This document shows positions 6,956 through 13,345 of a stretch of 18,791 nt of DNA, in pieces. The stretch spans positions 29,746-48,536 of the forward strand of contig DCGJ01000128.1 in NCBI GenBank assembly GCA_002315495.1. The letters run 5' to 3'. The position numbers and the translations under genes were made by a program. This DNA comes from Lachnoclostridium sp. UBA1781 (GTDB lineage: Bacteria > Bacillota > Clostridia > Lachnospirales > Lachnospiraceae). Under the pieces are notes generated by a model. It searched no databases, was not told where the DNA came from, and saw only the letters and a list, made by a program, of their open reading frames with translations. The stretch's first letter is position 1. Every line of letters starts with the position of its first letter.

Positions 6956-8935
6956 ATGAGGAATAAACTTAAAGATGATAGCGGTATTGCATTGCTGAGT
7001 GTTTTGGTAATGGTCTTGCTGTGCTTCTTGTTATCTGCTACGATTATGAGAGCATCATACGTTGCACTTCTTTCGAGAAATGTAAAAACCACTTCTACGA
7101 ATAACTTTTATAGTGCAGAGGGGGTTGTTGATCAAATGAAGATTCGACTTCAGTCTGTTGCCGCTGCTGCCTTGTCGATTTCAGACGCAAAGGATTCAAC
7201 TGCATTTATCAGTGTTGCATACAAACAGTTAACCGGCGGTGTGGAAGATGCAAGTGGCAGCGATGGAGAAGCTAAGAAGGCTGTCCAGCAGGAACGAATC
7301 GAAAATGCCAAGAAATTCTTCATGGAGAATTTGAGCAAGTATGATTCCGAACACTACAACGATAGTACTGTTACAATTGACATCAAAGATATTTACACTT
7401 CAGTTGATAGCAAAAACAATCCGGTTTTGATTGTTGAAGGTGTAAAAATTACATATACGGATCCTAATACGAATTATTATTCTGAAATTGAAACCGATAT
7501 TAGAATCAATGCACCATTCTTTGCAAGCTCGATAAAGATGGCGTTAGGAAGTTATTCCATGCTTATTGGTTCTGGAGCTTCCTTCACGGATTCGGGTATG
7601 GGTTCCAAGATGCCTGCTTATGTTCACCAGATGGGAAATGTCTATTTTGGTAAGATTGCAAATAGCACGAATGCAGTGGAAGTTGGTCAATATGTAACTC
7701 TTGAATTGTCGGGTGATAATGTCGTTATCAATGGAGATATTGAGGTTGGTGAACAGGCAGCAATCAAATTTACCGGTAAGGGAGCGGTTGAGGTTCGAGG
7801 CACAATATATCTTACAAAAAAATCAAGTTTGGTTATTTCGGATAATACTTATTTGCTTTGTAAGGACATTATAGTAGATGGAAAATCTGTGGCCTCTGGG
7901 GCGTATAGCAATTCGGCATCCAATCCGGTAGCTTATAAAAAATATTTCCCGTACAAGGTAGATCCCGAAACAGTTCAAAACGGACAGGATAACTTTGAGA
8001 ACAGTCTCACGAGTAGCGGATTATATATTATAGAAACCAGTACAAATAACTGTTACAAATTGGCGAAAGATGTTTCTGGATTCTGGTATTCCACTGCGAC
8101 TACATCTAAGATTCAATTTACAACGGAGTCTGGAAGTACAGAGGCTTCGGAGAACAGAGGTTTTTACTTTAAATCTGATATAGAGCCAAAAGCCGCGGTT
8201 CCATTTACGTCCATTGGCAATAAAGCTTATAGTGTTGATGATCAGGTTTATAAATTTCTAAATGTATCTTTCCTGACCGCAATCGGTGAAAAAGGACAGC
8301 AGAATAATGGTGGACTTTTATATAAATCCTCAAATGGGTATACTTATGATCCGGGAGATGACTCACTTGGAATAACCAAGCAACTAGGAGTAAAAGGCTA
8401 CTATAAGCCATCCGGAACCATTTTACAAAGTGGATTCACGGCACCTTCACTGACTTATGGCGGATATACCTATCCGCTTGCGAACTCTCATCTTGAGTTT
8501 GGACAGGTACAGAGTAACTTGAACGTACAAGACGGTGTTCAACAGCTTTGCCTTTATTTCTCCAATGCCGACTATAATGTACGATGGAATGCTCAAAATG
8601 GTAAAGGCGCTAATTACATGGGAATCTTTATGTCGCTTAAGAAGGTTAATTACACCGGTGTTGGGTATTTGGGTGGTAAATCCATGCTTGATAGTGACAA
8701 GAGTGAAGACATCGATGGCGCTAAAAAGTTTATGGAAGAGATGTCGAGTCATTATTTGGTAGGACAGTCTGACTGGATTAACTCGTCAAATGCTCATATG
8801 TTCCTGTTCAACAACCTTTTTAATGGCGGCTGGCAGAGCTTTTTTGAGAAAGAGAATACTACCCAGAAAAATGTCAATACATCTCAGAATGATAATTTGA
8901 ACTTAATTGAGCTTGGCGAATGGAAAAAGCAATAA
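6956..8935 (+). CDS. Very large PilX/GspK-like minor pilin
   Basis: This is a 659-aa protein with a prepilin-like N-terminus: MRNKLKDDSG, then IALLSVLVMVLLCFLLSATIM. The predicted cut is after Gly10. The mature +5 residue is Ser rather than Glu, as is usual for PilX and GspK tip subunits, which lack the conserved Glu. FYSAEGVVDQMKIRLQ (51-66) matches the Y-x-AE-G pattern that follows the helix in PilX-type proteins. It is several times longer than ordinary PilX. Residues about 245-312 are a run of short alternating beta strands (DNVVINGDIEVGEQAAIKF, GAVEVRGTIYLT) that looks like a beta-solenoid. The remainder is Ser/Tyr/Asn-rich and unrecognised. In the cell it probably sits at the pilus tip in the minor-pilin complex, possibly doing the adhesive work that PilY1 does elsewhere (inference). 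The weak RBS is AAGAGG. Confidence 0.8.
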   Translation: MRNKLKDDSGIALLSVLVMVLLCFLLSATIMRASYVALLSRNVKTTSTNNFYSAEGVVDQMKIRLQSVAAAALSISDAKDSTAFISVAYKQLTGGVEDASGSDGEAKKAVQQERIENAKKFFMENLSKYDSEHYNDSTVTIDIKDIYTSVDSKNNPVLIVEGVKITYTDPNTNYYSEIETDIRINAPFFASSIKMALGSYSMLIGSGASFTDSGMGSKMPAYVHQMGNVYFGKIANSTNAVEVGQYVTLELSGDNVVINGDIEVGEQAAIKFTGKGAVEVRGTIYLTKKSSLVISDNTYLLCKDIIVDGKSVASGAYSNSASNPVAYKKYFPYKVDPETVQNGQDNFENSLTSSGLYIIETSTNNCYKLAKDVSGFWYSTATTSKIQFTTESGSTEASENRGFYFKSDIEPKAAVPFTSIGNKAYSVDDQVYKFLNVSFLTAIGEKGQQNNGGLLYKSSNGYTYDPGDDSLGITKQLGVKGYYKPSGTILQSGFTAPSLTYGGYTYPLANSHLEFGQVQSNLNVQDGVQQLCLYFSNADYNVRWNAQNGKGANYMGIFMSLKKVNYTGVGYLGGKSMLDSDKSEDIDGAKKFMEEMSSHYLVGQSDWINSSNAHMFLFNNLFNGGWQSFFEKENTTQKNVNTSQNDNLNLIELGEWKKQ

Positions 8936-8953
8936 TTCCAATGGGGAATTATT
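8931..8953 (+). other. 9-bp hairpin overlapping the pilX-like stop and preceding the next RBS
   Basis: AATAATTCC (8931-8939) pairs perfectly with GGAATTATT (8945-8953) around a 5-base loop. The stem contains the TAA stop of the upstream gene and ends a few bases before the AGGAGA RBS (8957-8962) of the next gene. It is AU-rich with no T-tract. It could affect translational coupling or mRNA processing. Confidence 0.5.
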
Positions 8954-8966
8954 ATGAGGAGAGAAT

Positions 8967-9485
8967 ATGAAAAAAAATAATGGCTTTTCACTTGTCGAGT
9001 TGTTGGTTGTTATAACCATAATGGCGCTTCTTGTTGGAATGCTTGGAGTAGGAATTTCTGTTGTTATAAACAAGCGTGTATCAACTGCGGCAAGTAATAC
9101 GAAGGATATTCTGCAAGCTGCGCAACAAGTTGCGATGAGCAAAAATGGCAGTTATGTAGAAATTTCTGTTAATTCAGAGGGTAAGACAATAGTAAAAGCG
9201 AAAACGGATACGAGCACGGTTTTTGAGTCCCTTGAGATTGATGATTCTATCCAAGTTTACGCAATTGTATCCAATGCAACCAATCCGATTTTAATCGACG
9301 GAGACAATGCGGACAAGTTGCAAATCACTTGGAAACGCGAATCAGGAGCTTTTTCAGAAAGCACAATACTGTTGAATAGTGTAGAAACCACAGGTTTTTT
9401 CTGTGATGGATTGAAGTTTGTTAAGGGTAATAAAACTGTCACACTTGATTTTGCAAGACAGACAGGAAGAGTAAAGGTAAAGTAA
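8967..9485 (+). CDS. Minor pilin, GspH/FimT-like
   Basis: This 172-aa prepilin has leader MKKNNG, then FSLVELLVVITIMALLVGMLGVGISVVIN. The cut is after Gly6, with Glu at mature +5. A basic, Ala-rich stretch (NKRVSTAASNTKDILQAAQQVAMSKNGSYVEI) follows the helix and leads into a beta-rich domain ending TVTLDFARQTGRVKVK. The terminal 'hydrophobic-x-F-x-x-x-T-G-R-V' strand is typical of GspH/FimT pseudopilins, which belong to the tip or priming complex. The RBS is GAGGAGAG. The stop is followed after 10 bases by the next minor pilin gene, whose RBS overlaps the end of this one, implying coupling. Confidence 0.85.
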   Translation: MKKNNGFSLVELLVVITIMALLVGMLGVGISVVINKRVSTAASNTKDILQAAQQVAMSKNGSYVEISVNSEGKTIVKAKTDTSTVFESLEIDDSIQVYAIVSNATNPILIDGDNADKLQITWKRESGAFSESTILLNSVETTGFFCDGLKFVKGNKTVTLDFARQTGRVKVK

Positions 9486-9495
9486 GGAGGTAATG

Positions 9496-10623
9496 ATGAG
9501 AAGATTCAGAACTGACAATTCCGGTATGACACTTGTTGAACTTCTGGTTTCAGTTGCCGTTCTTGCAATTCTTATGACTGGTGTCACTACTCTAATTACA
9601 CAAGCATCCAGATATTTTACCGATTCACAAAGAGAAATTGAAGTTCAAAACCAGTTACAAACCTCGTTTGTTCAGGTAAGCAATTTGATTATTGATGCAA
9701 ACATCGCGGTTCAATATAGTGGCAGTGATGATAATTCCTATCTAATCACAGCAAACTCCGATAAGTTTTATGTGGTTGAACAAGTAGGCGAATTGCTTTA
9801 TATCAACGAACTAGACTATGATAGTTCTGTTGGAACAAGCGTTGAAAAGAAAAAGGCTTATGCATTAGAGTCTATCAAGAACAATCTAACGCAAAAGGAT
9901 GAAAATCATCTTATCACAGAACACTGCAAGTTCTTTAAGGTTGACACCTCGAATTATAGTAGTGGGTATGTCGTATTGGCGATGAAGCTCGAATATCACA
10001 ACAGATCAGCGTATCTCTCTCAAAATGTTTTTTTGAGAAATAGCTCGACAAATATGAGTGTCGGGGTTAAAAAAGAGAATTCAGAATCAGGCACCACTGG
10101 AAATACTGGCAACACCGGAGAAACTGGTAACACCGGAGATGCCGGCAACACTGGAGATGCTGGTAACACCGGAGATGCCGGTAACACTGGGGATACTGGA
10201 AACACCGGAGATACTGGCAACACTGGAGATACTGGCAACACTGGAGATACTGGAAACACCGGAGATACTGGAAACACCGGAGATTCTGGAAACACTGGAG
10301 ATGGCCCGGAATTGAAGGAGAAAGTTGTTACGTTAACAACAAGTGGAGCCAAAGAAAGTAAATGTTATATCGATTTGGTTCCGTATATGGGTTGTACGCT
10401 TGTTAGTTATAAGATGGTTGTTGCGGGTGCCGGAGCGTACGATGGTACAAATGCGTGCATGCAAAGCAGTAACCCGAAAGATGACATATCATGGTCGAAT
10501 CAGTTGGGATATCATGTCTTTAATAAAGACATATCGGTCAATAAGGAAATTGATCAAGCTTTTATTTGGTTTGAAACGGATAAAATCACTGAAGTTGAGA
10601 TTGTCGTAAGAGATAAAAAATAA
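9496..10623 (+). CDS. Modular minor pilin (PilW-like) with collagen-like stalk
   Basis: This 375-aa prepilin starts MRRFRTDNSG, then MTLVELLVSVAVLAILMTGVTTL. The cut is after Gly10, with Glu at mature +5, in the PilW/ComGF style. The ATG at 9496 lies 5 bases after GGAGG (9486-9490) and is preferred over the overlapping ATG at 9493, which would be only 2 bases away. Residues about 50-185 form a globular pilin domain. Its pattern (a helix, then YLIT..., KFYVVEQVGELLYINE, and a closing YVVLAMKLEY...FL hairpin) recurs in the next two pilins. Residues 199-270 are 24 perfect Gly-X-Y triplets, mostly GNT and GDT, a collagen-like stalk. Residues 271-375 form a beta-rich C-terminal domain (CYIDLVPYMGCTLVSYKMVV ... 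AFIWFETDKITEVEIVV) that resembles a carbohydrate-binding-type sandwich in style only. It is probably an extracellular pilus-tip adhesin (inference). Confidence 0.83.
   Translation: MRRFRTDNSGMTLVELLVSVAVLAILMTGVTTLITQASRYFTDSQREIEVQNQLQTSFVQVSNLIIDANIAVQYSGSDDNSYLITANSDKFYVVEQVGELLYINELDYDSSVGTSVEKKKAYALESIKNNLTQKDENHLITEHCKFFKVDTSNYSSGYVVLAMKLEYHNRSAYLSQNVFLRNSSTNMSVGVKKENSESGTTGNTGNTGETGNTGDAGNTGDAGNTGDAGNTGDTGNTGDTGNTGDTGNTGDTGNTGDTGNTGDSGNTGDGPELKEKVVTLTTSGAKESKCYIDLVPYMGCTLVSYKMVVAGAGAYDGTNACMQSSNPKDDISWSNQLGYHVFNKDISVNKEIDQAFIWFETDKITEVEIVVRDKK
10090..10305 (+). repeat. In-frame tandem repeat encoding a collagen-like (Gly-X-Thr)n stalk
   Basis: There are 24 consecutive 9-base units, each encoding Gly-X-Y, arranged mostly as an 18-base unit GNT-GDT (or GNT-GDA). 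X is Asn, Asp, Glu or Thr, and Y is nearly always Thr or Ala. Synonymous third-position differences between units (ggc, ggt, gga; acc, act) show the array is not freshly duplicated throughout. Because the unit length is a multiple of three, slippage would change stalk length without shifting frame. Confidence 0.95.
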
Positions 10624-10647
10624 TTTTGCTATGGGGGCAAATTTGGG

Positions 10648-10668
10648 GTTATTATGAACAATAATAAC
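10648..10668 (+). other. 8-bp AU-rich hairpin upstream of the next pilin RBS
   Basis: GTTATTAT (10648-10655) pairs perfectly with ATAATAAC (10661-10668) around the loop GAACA. It ends directly before the AGAGGAGAG RBS (10670-10678). A weaker TTTGC/GCAAA stem lies just upstream (about 10625-10641). No T-tract follows. Confidence 0.5.
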
Positions 10669-10685
10669 AGAGGAGAGCAAGTAAT

Positions 10686-11723
10686 ATGAAAAACAACAGA
10701 AACAAAGGCATGGCAAAAATGGAAATGATTATTGCAGCTGTTATCTTGGCAGTAGTAGTAATCGGTGTTCTCATTGCTATCAAGTTGGTTTCCGGTGGCG
10801 GAAGCGACACAGACGTGGCACAGAGCCAGGACGAGAAGACCGCACAGGGCATCTACACGAAGATAAGTCACTATGTATCTGAGGCAGACCTTGGCATCAT
10901 CTACAACAGCGGTTTGAACACCCTGTACATTGTAAATCGTTCCGGTTACCAGGTAATTCAGTATGATACGGCTGCCGGTGCTCTCTATGTGAACGACGTA
11001 GTTGAGTATTCCAACCCGAACCTTTCCGACGCAAATAAGATTGGTGCAGCAAAGCGTGCGGCAGCAAGCAGCTCGAACGAGGTTCTTGCAAGCGGCGTTC
11101 ATGCATTTATCCTTGACGGAACCGAAGATCTTGATCAGAATGGTGCAACAGTAACCCTTCAGGTTAAGGTTGGCGATTGCTTCAAGAGCTGGAACATTCC
11201 GGTAAATGCGGAGCTTATTAAGTACAATCAGGATCCGGACGGATATTCCAATCCAAATGCGGAGCCATCCGAAGAGCCTTCGGCTGAGGCAACGAATACT
11301 CCAACTCCGAAGCCTACGAATACGCCTACTCCGGTTCCGGCAGAGACACCGGATATTGCTTCCATGACGAGAACTACCCTGAGAAACAATGGCAATGGAC
11401 CATTTAATGTGGAAGACCTGAAGGATTATGTAGATGGCGGTTATGTTATCATTACTGCTACGCGTAACAGTGTTAAGGATTCTGTCGTTGCAGGATGGGG
11501 AATTGGCGGCTTAGGCTTCAGCACTGATGACTGGGCAATTGAAGCTGGTACCAAGTTTGAAGTAACCGTTGAAGAAAGCATGCTGGTTGCTGAGGGCGAA
11601 ACCATTGAGGTTGTCTACACCGCAAAGGAGATTTATGATTATGCAGTGGACAAGGGAACCGATGAGGTTATCGTAAACTTCTATAATGGTTATGTAACCA
11701 CGACTGTAGACGTGGCAAAGTAG
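10686..11723 (+). CDS. Modular minor pilin with Pro/Thr linker and C-terminal beta domain
   Basis: This 345-aa protein has an unusual prepilin N-terminus: MKNNRNKG, then MAKMEMIIAAVILAVVVIGVLIAI. Cutting after Gly8 gives Met+1 and Glu+5 (Glu13), so it remains a valid prepilin peptidase substrate. Residues about 54-180 form the pilin globular domain (LYIVNRSGYQVIQYDTAAGALYVNDV, then a closing beta pair near VTLQVKVGDCFKSW). A Pro/Thr linker follows (about 192-222, TNTPTPKPTNTPTPVP). The C-terminal domain (about 225-345) contains VVAGWGIGGLGFSTDDW and VIVNFYNGYVTTTVDV and is clearly homologous to the end of the protein at 12099-13178. It is probably a surface-exposed tip adhesin; the C-domain function is unknown. 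The RBS is AGAGGAGAG, and a terminator follows directly. Confidence 0.82.
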   Translation: MKNNRNKGMAKMEMIIAAVILAVVVIGVLIAIKLVSGGGSDTDVAQSQDEKTAQGIYTKISHYVSEADLGIIYNSGLNTLYIVNRSGYQVIQYDTAAGALYVNDVVEYSNPNLSDANKIGAAKRAAASSSNEVLASGVHAFILDGTEDLDQNGATVTLQVKVGDCFKSWNIPVNAELIKYNQDPDGYSNPNAEPSEEPSAEATNTPTPKPTNTPTPVPAETPDIASMTRTTLRNNGNGPFNVEDLKDYVDGGYVIITATRNSVKDSVVAGWGIGGLGFSTDDWAIEAGTKFEVTVEESMLVAEGETIEVVYTAKEIYDYAVDKGTDEVIVNFYNGYVTTTVDVAK

Positions 11724-11733
11724 AATTATTAAA

Positions 11734-11762
11734 TCGAGCTCCGAAAGGGGCTCGGTTTTTTA
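11734..11762 (+). terminator. Intrinsic terminator ending the minor-pilin operon
   Basis: An 8-bp stem, CGAGCTCC (11735-11742) with GGGGCTCG (11747-11754), including one G-T pair, has a GAAA tetraloop and is followed by G and a run of six T. It begins 10 bases after the stop codon of the preceding pilin, so the next pilin gene needs its own promoter. Confidence 0.9.
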
Positions 11763-11832
11763 CTGTCCAAACTATATGAGAGCACGAATAATTCAAAGAC
11801 TTTCAAAGGTTTAGGGAGGCCTCACAAAGCGT

Positions 11833-11862
11833 ATGACCAGAGGACAATCGATACAATATAAT
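11833..11862 (+). promoter_or_regulatory. Candidate upstream promoter (P1) of the last pilin gene
   Basis: ATGACC (11833-11838, 4 of 6 to TTGACA) is separated by 18 bases from a perfect TATAAT (11857-11862). A transcript starting near 11870 would carry the whole inverted-repeat element (11875-12000) in its leader of about 230 bases. The stretch between the terminator and this site (11763-11832) holds nothing I recognise apart from a GAGGCCTC palindrome. Confidence 0.35.
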
Positions 11863-11874
11863 TCAACTGACGAC

Positions 11875-12000
11875 AAATAACACCACAATAACAACAATCA
11901 AGAATACGAGTGCGAAAATGACGGAATTTCCGTCATTGAATACTTGCTATAATAACATTATGCAACGCACCGCTTCTTTGATTGACTTGTGGTGTTATTT
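11875..12000. repeat. 126-bp nested inverted-repeat element
   Basis: The outer arms are 14-bp perfect inverted repeats (11875-11888 and 11987-12000; right arm TTGTGGTGTTATTT). Inside them, CAATCAA (11895-11901) pairs with TTGATTG (11978-11984), GAA with TTC, and GTGCG (11910-11914) with CGCAC (11966-11970). The centre holds a 21-nt palindrome (11917-11937) and a TTGC/GCAA hairpin (11944-11965). A competing pairing also exists: TCAAGAATA (11898-11906) with TATTCTTGA (12005-12013). No target-site duplication is evident at the ends. It could be a structured mRNA leader, a protein-binding region or a decayed MITE-like insertion; the sequence does not decide. Confidence 0.7.
11917..11953 (+). promoter_or_regulatory. 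21-nt palindrome adjoining an extended -10 promoter (P2)
   Basis: AATGACGGAA (11917-11926), a single central T, and its exact complement TTCCGTCATT (11928-11937) form a 21-nt palindrome. Ten bases later is TGC-TATAAT (11945-11953), a perfect -10 with the extended TGn motif. The expected -35 position falls inside the palindrome and has no good -35 match. This is the layout of an operator overlapping a promoter, bound by a repressor or an activator (inference). Confidence 0.5.
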
Positions 12001-12062
12001 TGATTATTCTTGAGTTACAAAAAAGAAAAGAGACGTCAGAATCGCTGACAGAGGAGATGCTT

Positions 12063-12077
12063 GTAGCCCCGGGCTAC
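12063..12077 (+). other. Compact GC hairpin upstream of the last pilin RBS
   Basis: GTAGCC (12063-12068) pairs with GGCTAC (12072-12077) around a CCG loop, 8 bases before the AGAGAGG RBS (12084-12090). It resembles the hairpin in front of pilT in size, loop and position. Confidence 0.45.
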
Positions 12078-12098
12078 GATAGAAGAGAGGTGCTGGTT

Positions 12099-13178
12099 AT
12101 GATGGAACGTAGATTAGATAACCAAGGAAAAACCATCGTTGAGATAATGATTGCACTGGTAATATTAGGTATTGTACTTGCAGGTGCATATTATATGGTT
12201 CGTTACGTGTCGGACGAGTACGCATTTGACAATAGTTCCGCGAAGACATCAGCGGCAGAGCGTGTTGCAGCGATTGCAACCAAGGTTGATAAGCTGATCT
12301 CCAATGCGGACGTAGAAGTAACCTATGATTCGAACAAATGCTCCCTGGTGACCGTAAGTTATCGTGGATTCTCCATCGTGAATTTCGTGGACAACAGTCT
12401 ATATATCTACGAGAGTTCCTTTGAAGACCCGGAGAACATGACAGACGATGAAAAAGTCGCATTTGCTGAAAAGTATGTAGGTACGAAAGAAGGCAACTTA
12501 TTCTCGGATTCCGTAATCAGCTTCGTAATGGATGAGACAACGAAGAAGGAAGGAAACGTTGTTGTTAACATCGCAGTCCGTGTGGAAGAAGAATTGACCA
12601 ACATAGACCGTCAGGTAACCCTTCACAAATACGTTGTCATGAGAGCGAACGGCGAGGAATTCGTTCGTGAGATTCCGAAGCCAACAGAGACTCCGAAACC
12701 GACCGAAACTCCGAAACCAACCGAGACACCGACTCCGACGGAAGCAAAGCAGCCGGAAGCGTCCCAATCGGGCAATCCGTCCCAGAATCAACAGAACACT
12801 ACCGACAACAATAGTTCTGAACCTTCGGGCGGAGATTCTTCAAACAATGCAAATGCTCCATCTGTTTCCGTAGGCGATGTAATCTCCTACAGCGAGCTTG
12901 AGAGCGCAAAGGGACTTACCCTTGAGGTCCAGATCCTTTGTGAAGTGCGCAAGGCCGGAGAAGGCTGGTGCGTAGGCGGTTTGTGTTTTGGCGGCGATGA
13001 AGTAACGGACAATACGCATTTTCAGTATGTACTTAGTTATGAGCCGAGTCTTGGCAAGGTTTACAAGGCTAGCTGGTCGGTAGACGACATCCTTCGGGAG
13101 ATGGACCGAATCGGTGAGAAAGAGTTAAGATTAAGCTTTTATAACGGGTTTGTGATTGAAAATATTGCATTTCACTAG
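12099..13178 (+). CDS. Modular minor pilin with Pro/Thr linker, homologous C-terminal domain
   Basis: This 359-aa prepilin starts MMERRLDNQG, then KTIVEIMIALVILGIVLAGAYYMV. The cut is after Gly10; mature +1 is Lys, which is unusual, but Glu is at +5. The ATG at 12099 lies 8 bases after AGAGG; the ATG at 12102 is also possible. The in-frame extension back to 11982 would run through the inverted repeat and lacks an RBS. Residues about 50-185 form the pilin globular domain (LVTVSYRGFSIVNFVDNSLYIYESSFEDPE; SVISFVMDE...VVVNIAVRVEEE). Residues 193-255 form a linker with KPTETP repeats, then a Gln/Asn/Ser-rich stretch. Residues 256-359 match the C-terminal domain of the previous pilin (GEGWCVGGLCFGGDE; ELRLSFYNGFVIENIAF), with four Cys overall (81, 281, 291, 296). 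It is probably a tip adhesin with its own transcription control. Confidence 0.83.
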   Translation: MMERRLDNQGKTIVEIMIALVILGIVLAGAYYMVRYVSDEYAFDNSSAKTSAAERVAAIATKVDKLISNADVEVTYDSNKCSLVTVSYRGFSIVNFVDNSLYIYESSFEDPENMTDDEKVAFAEKYVGTKEGNLFSDSVISFVMDETTKKEGNVVVNIAVRVEEELTNIDRQVTLHKYVVMRANGEEFVREIPKPTETPKPTETPKPTETPTPTEAKQPEASQSGNPSQNQQNTTDNNSSEPSGGDSSNNANAPSVSVGDVISYSELESAKGLTLEVQILCEVRKAGEGWCVGGLCFGGDEVTDNTHFQYVLSYEPSLGKVYKASWSVDDILREMDRIGEKELRLSFYNGFVIENIAFH

Positions 13179-13216
13179 CAGATTATCATTCTCATATACA
13201 ACTCATAGTGTCCTTT

Positions 13217-13245
13217 GAAAGAAGCTGGCCTGTCCGGCTTCTTTC
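13217..13245 (+). terminator. 12-bp hairpin after the last pilin, probable terminator without a clear T-tract
   Basis: GAAAGAAGCTGG (13217-13228) pairs with CCGGCTTCTTTC (13234-13245), one G-T pair, with loop CCTGT. It lies 39 bases after the stop codon. Only GCGTT follows rather than a T run, so it may be a weak terminator or an mRNA 3'-end stabiliser. The next promoter's -35 starts four bases later. Confidence 0.55.
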
Positions 13246-13248
13246 GCG

Positions 13249-13277
13249 TTGACACATTTCCAAATTTCGTATATATT
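13249..13277 (+). promoter_or_regulatory. Strong sigma-A promoter of the lipoprotein gene
   Basis: A consensus TTGACA (13249-13254), a 17-base spacer and TATATT (13272-13277, 5 of 6) make this the best promoter match in the window. It lies 69 bases before the lipoprotein ATG, showing that this gene is transcribed independently of the pilin upstream. Confidence 0.8.
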
Positions 13278-13313
13278 GAGAATATAGAAGAGGTTCCCGA
13301 ATGGGAGGGCTTA

Positions 13314-13328
13314 GGTGCAATGGGCACC
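13314..13328 (+). other. Hairpin upstream of the lipoprotein RBS
   Basis: GGTGC (13314-13318) pairs with GCACC (13324-13328) around AATGG, six bases before the AGGAG RBS (13335-13339). A 4-bp TCCC/GGGA stem lies just upstream. Confidence 0.35.
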
Positions 13329-13345
13329 AAGAAGAGGAGAAACAT

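Noticed and set aside
10090..10305. Possible CRISPR-like or satellite repeat
   Set aside because: The repeats are contiguous 9/18-base units without spacers and are perfectly in frame as Gly-X-Y codons, so they are coding.
11875..12000. Insertion sequence
   Set aside because: There is no transposase frame within or beside the inverted repeats and no visible target-site duplication. A short MITE remains possible but is not demonstrated.
11982..12098. N-terminal extension of the last minor pilin
   Set aside because: The start would lie in the inverted-repeat arm without an RBS, and would bury the prepilin leader under 39 extra residues. The ATG at 12099 has AGAGG at good spacing.
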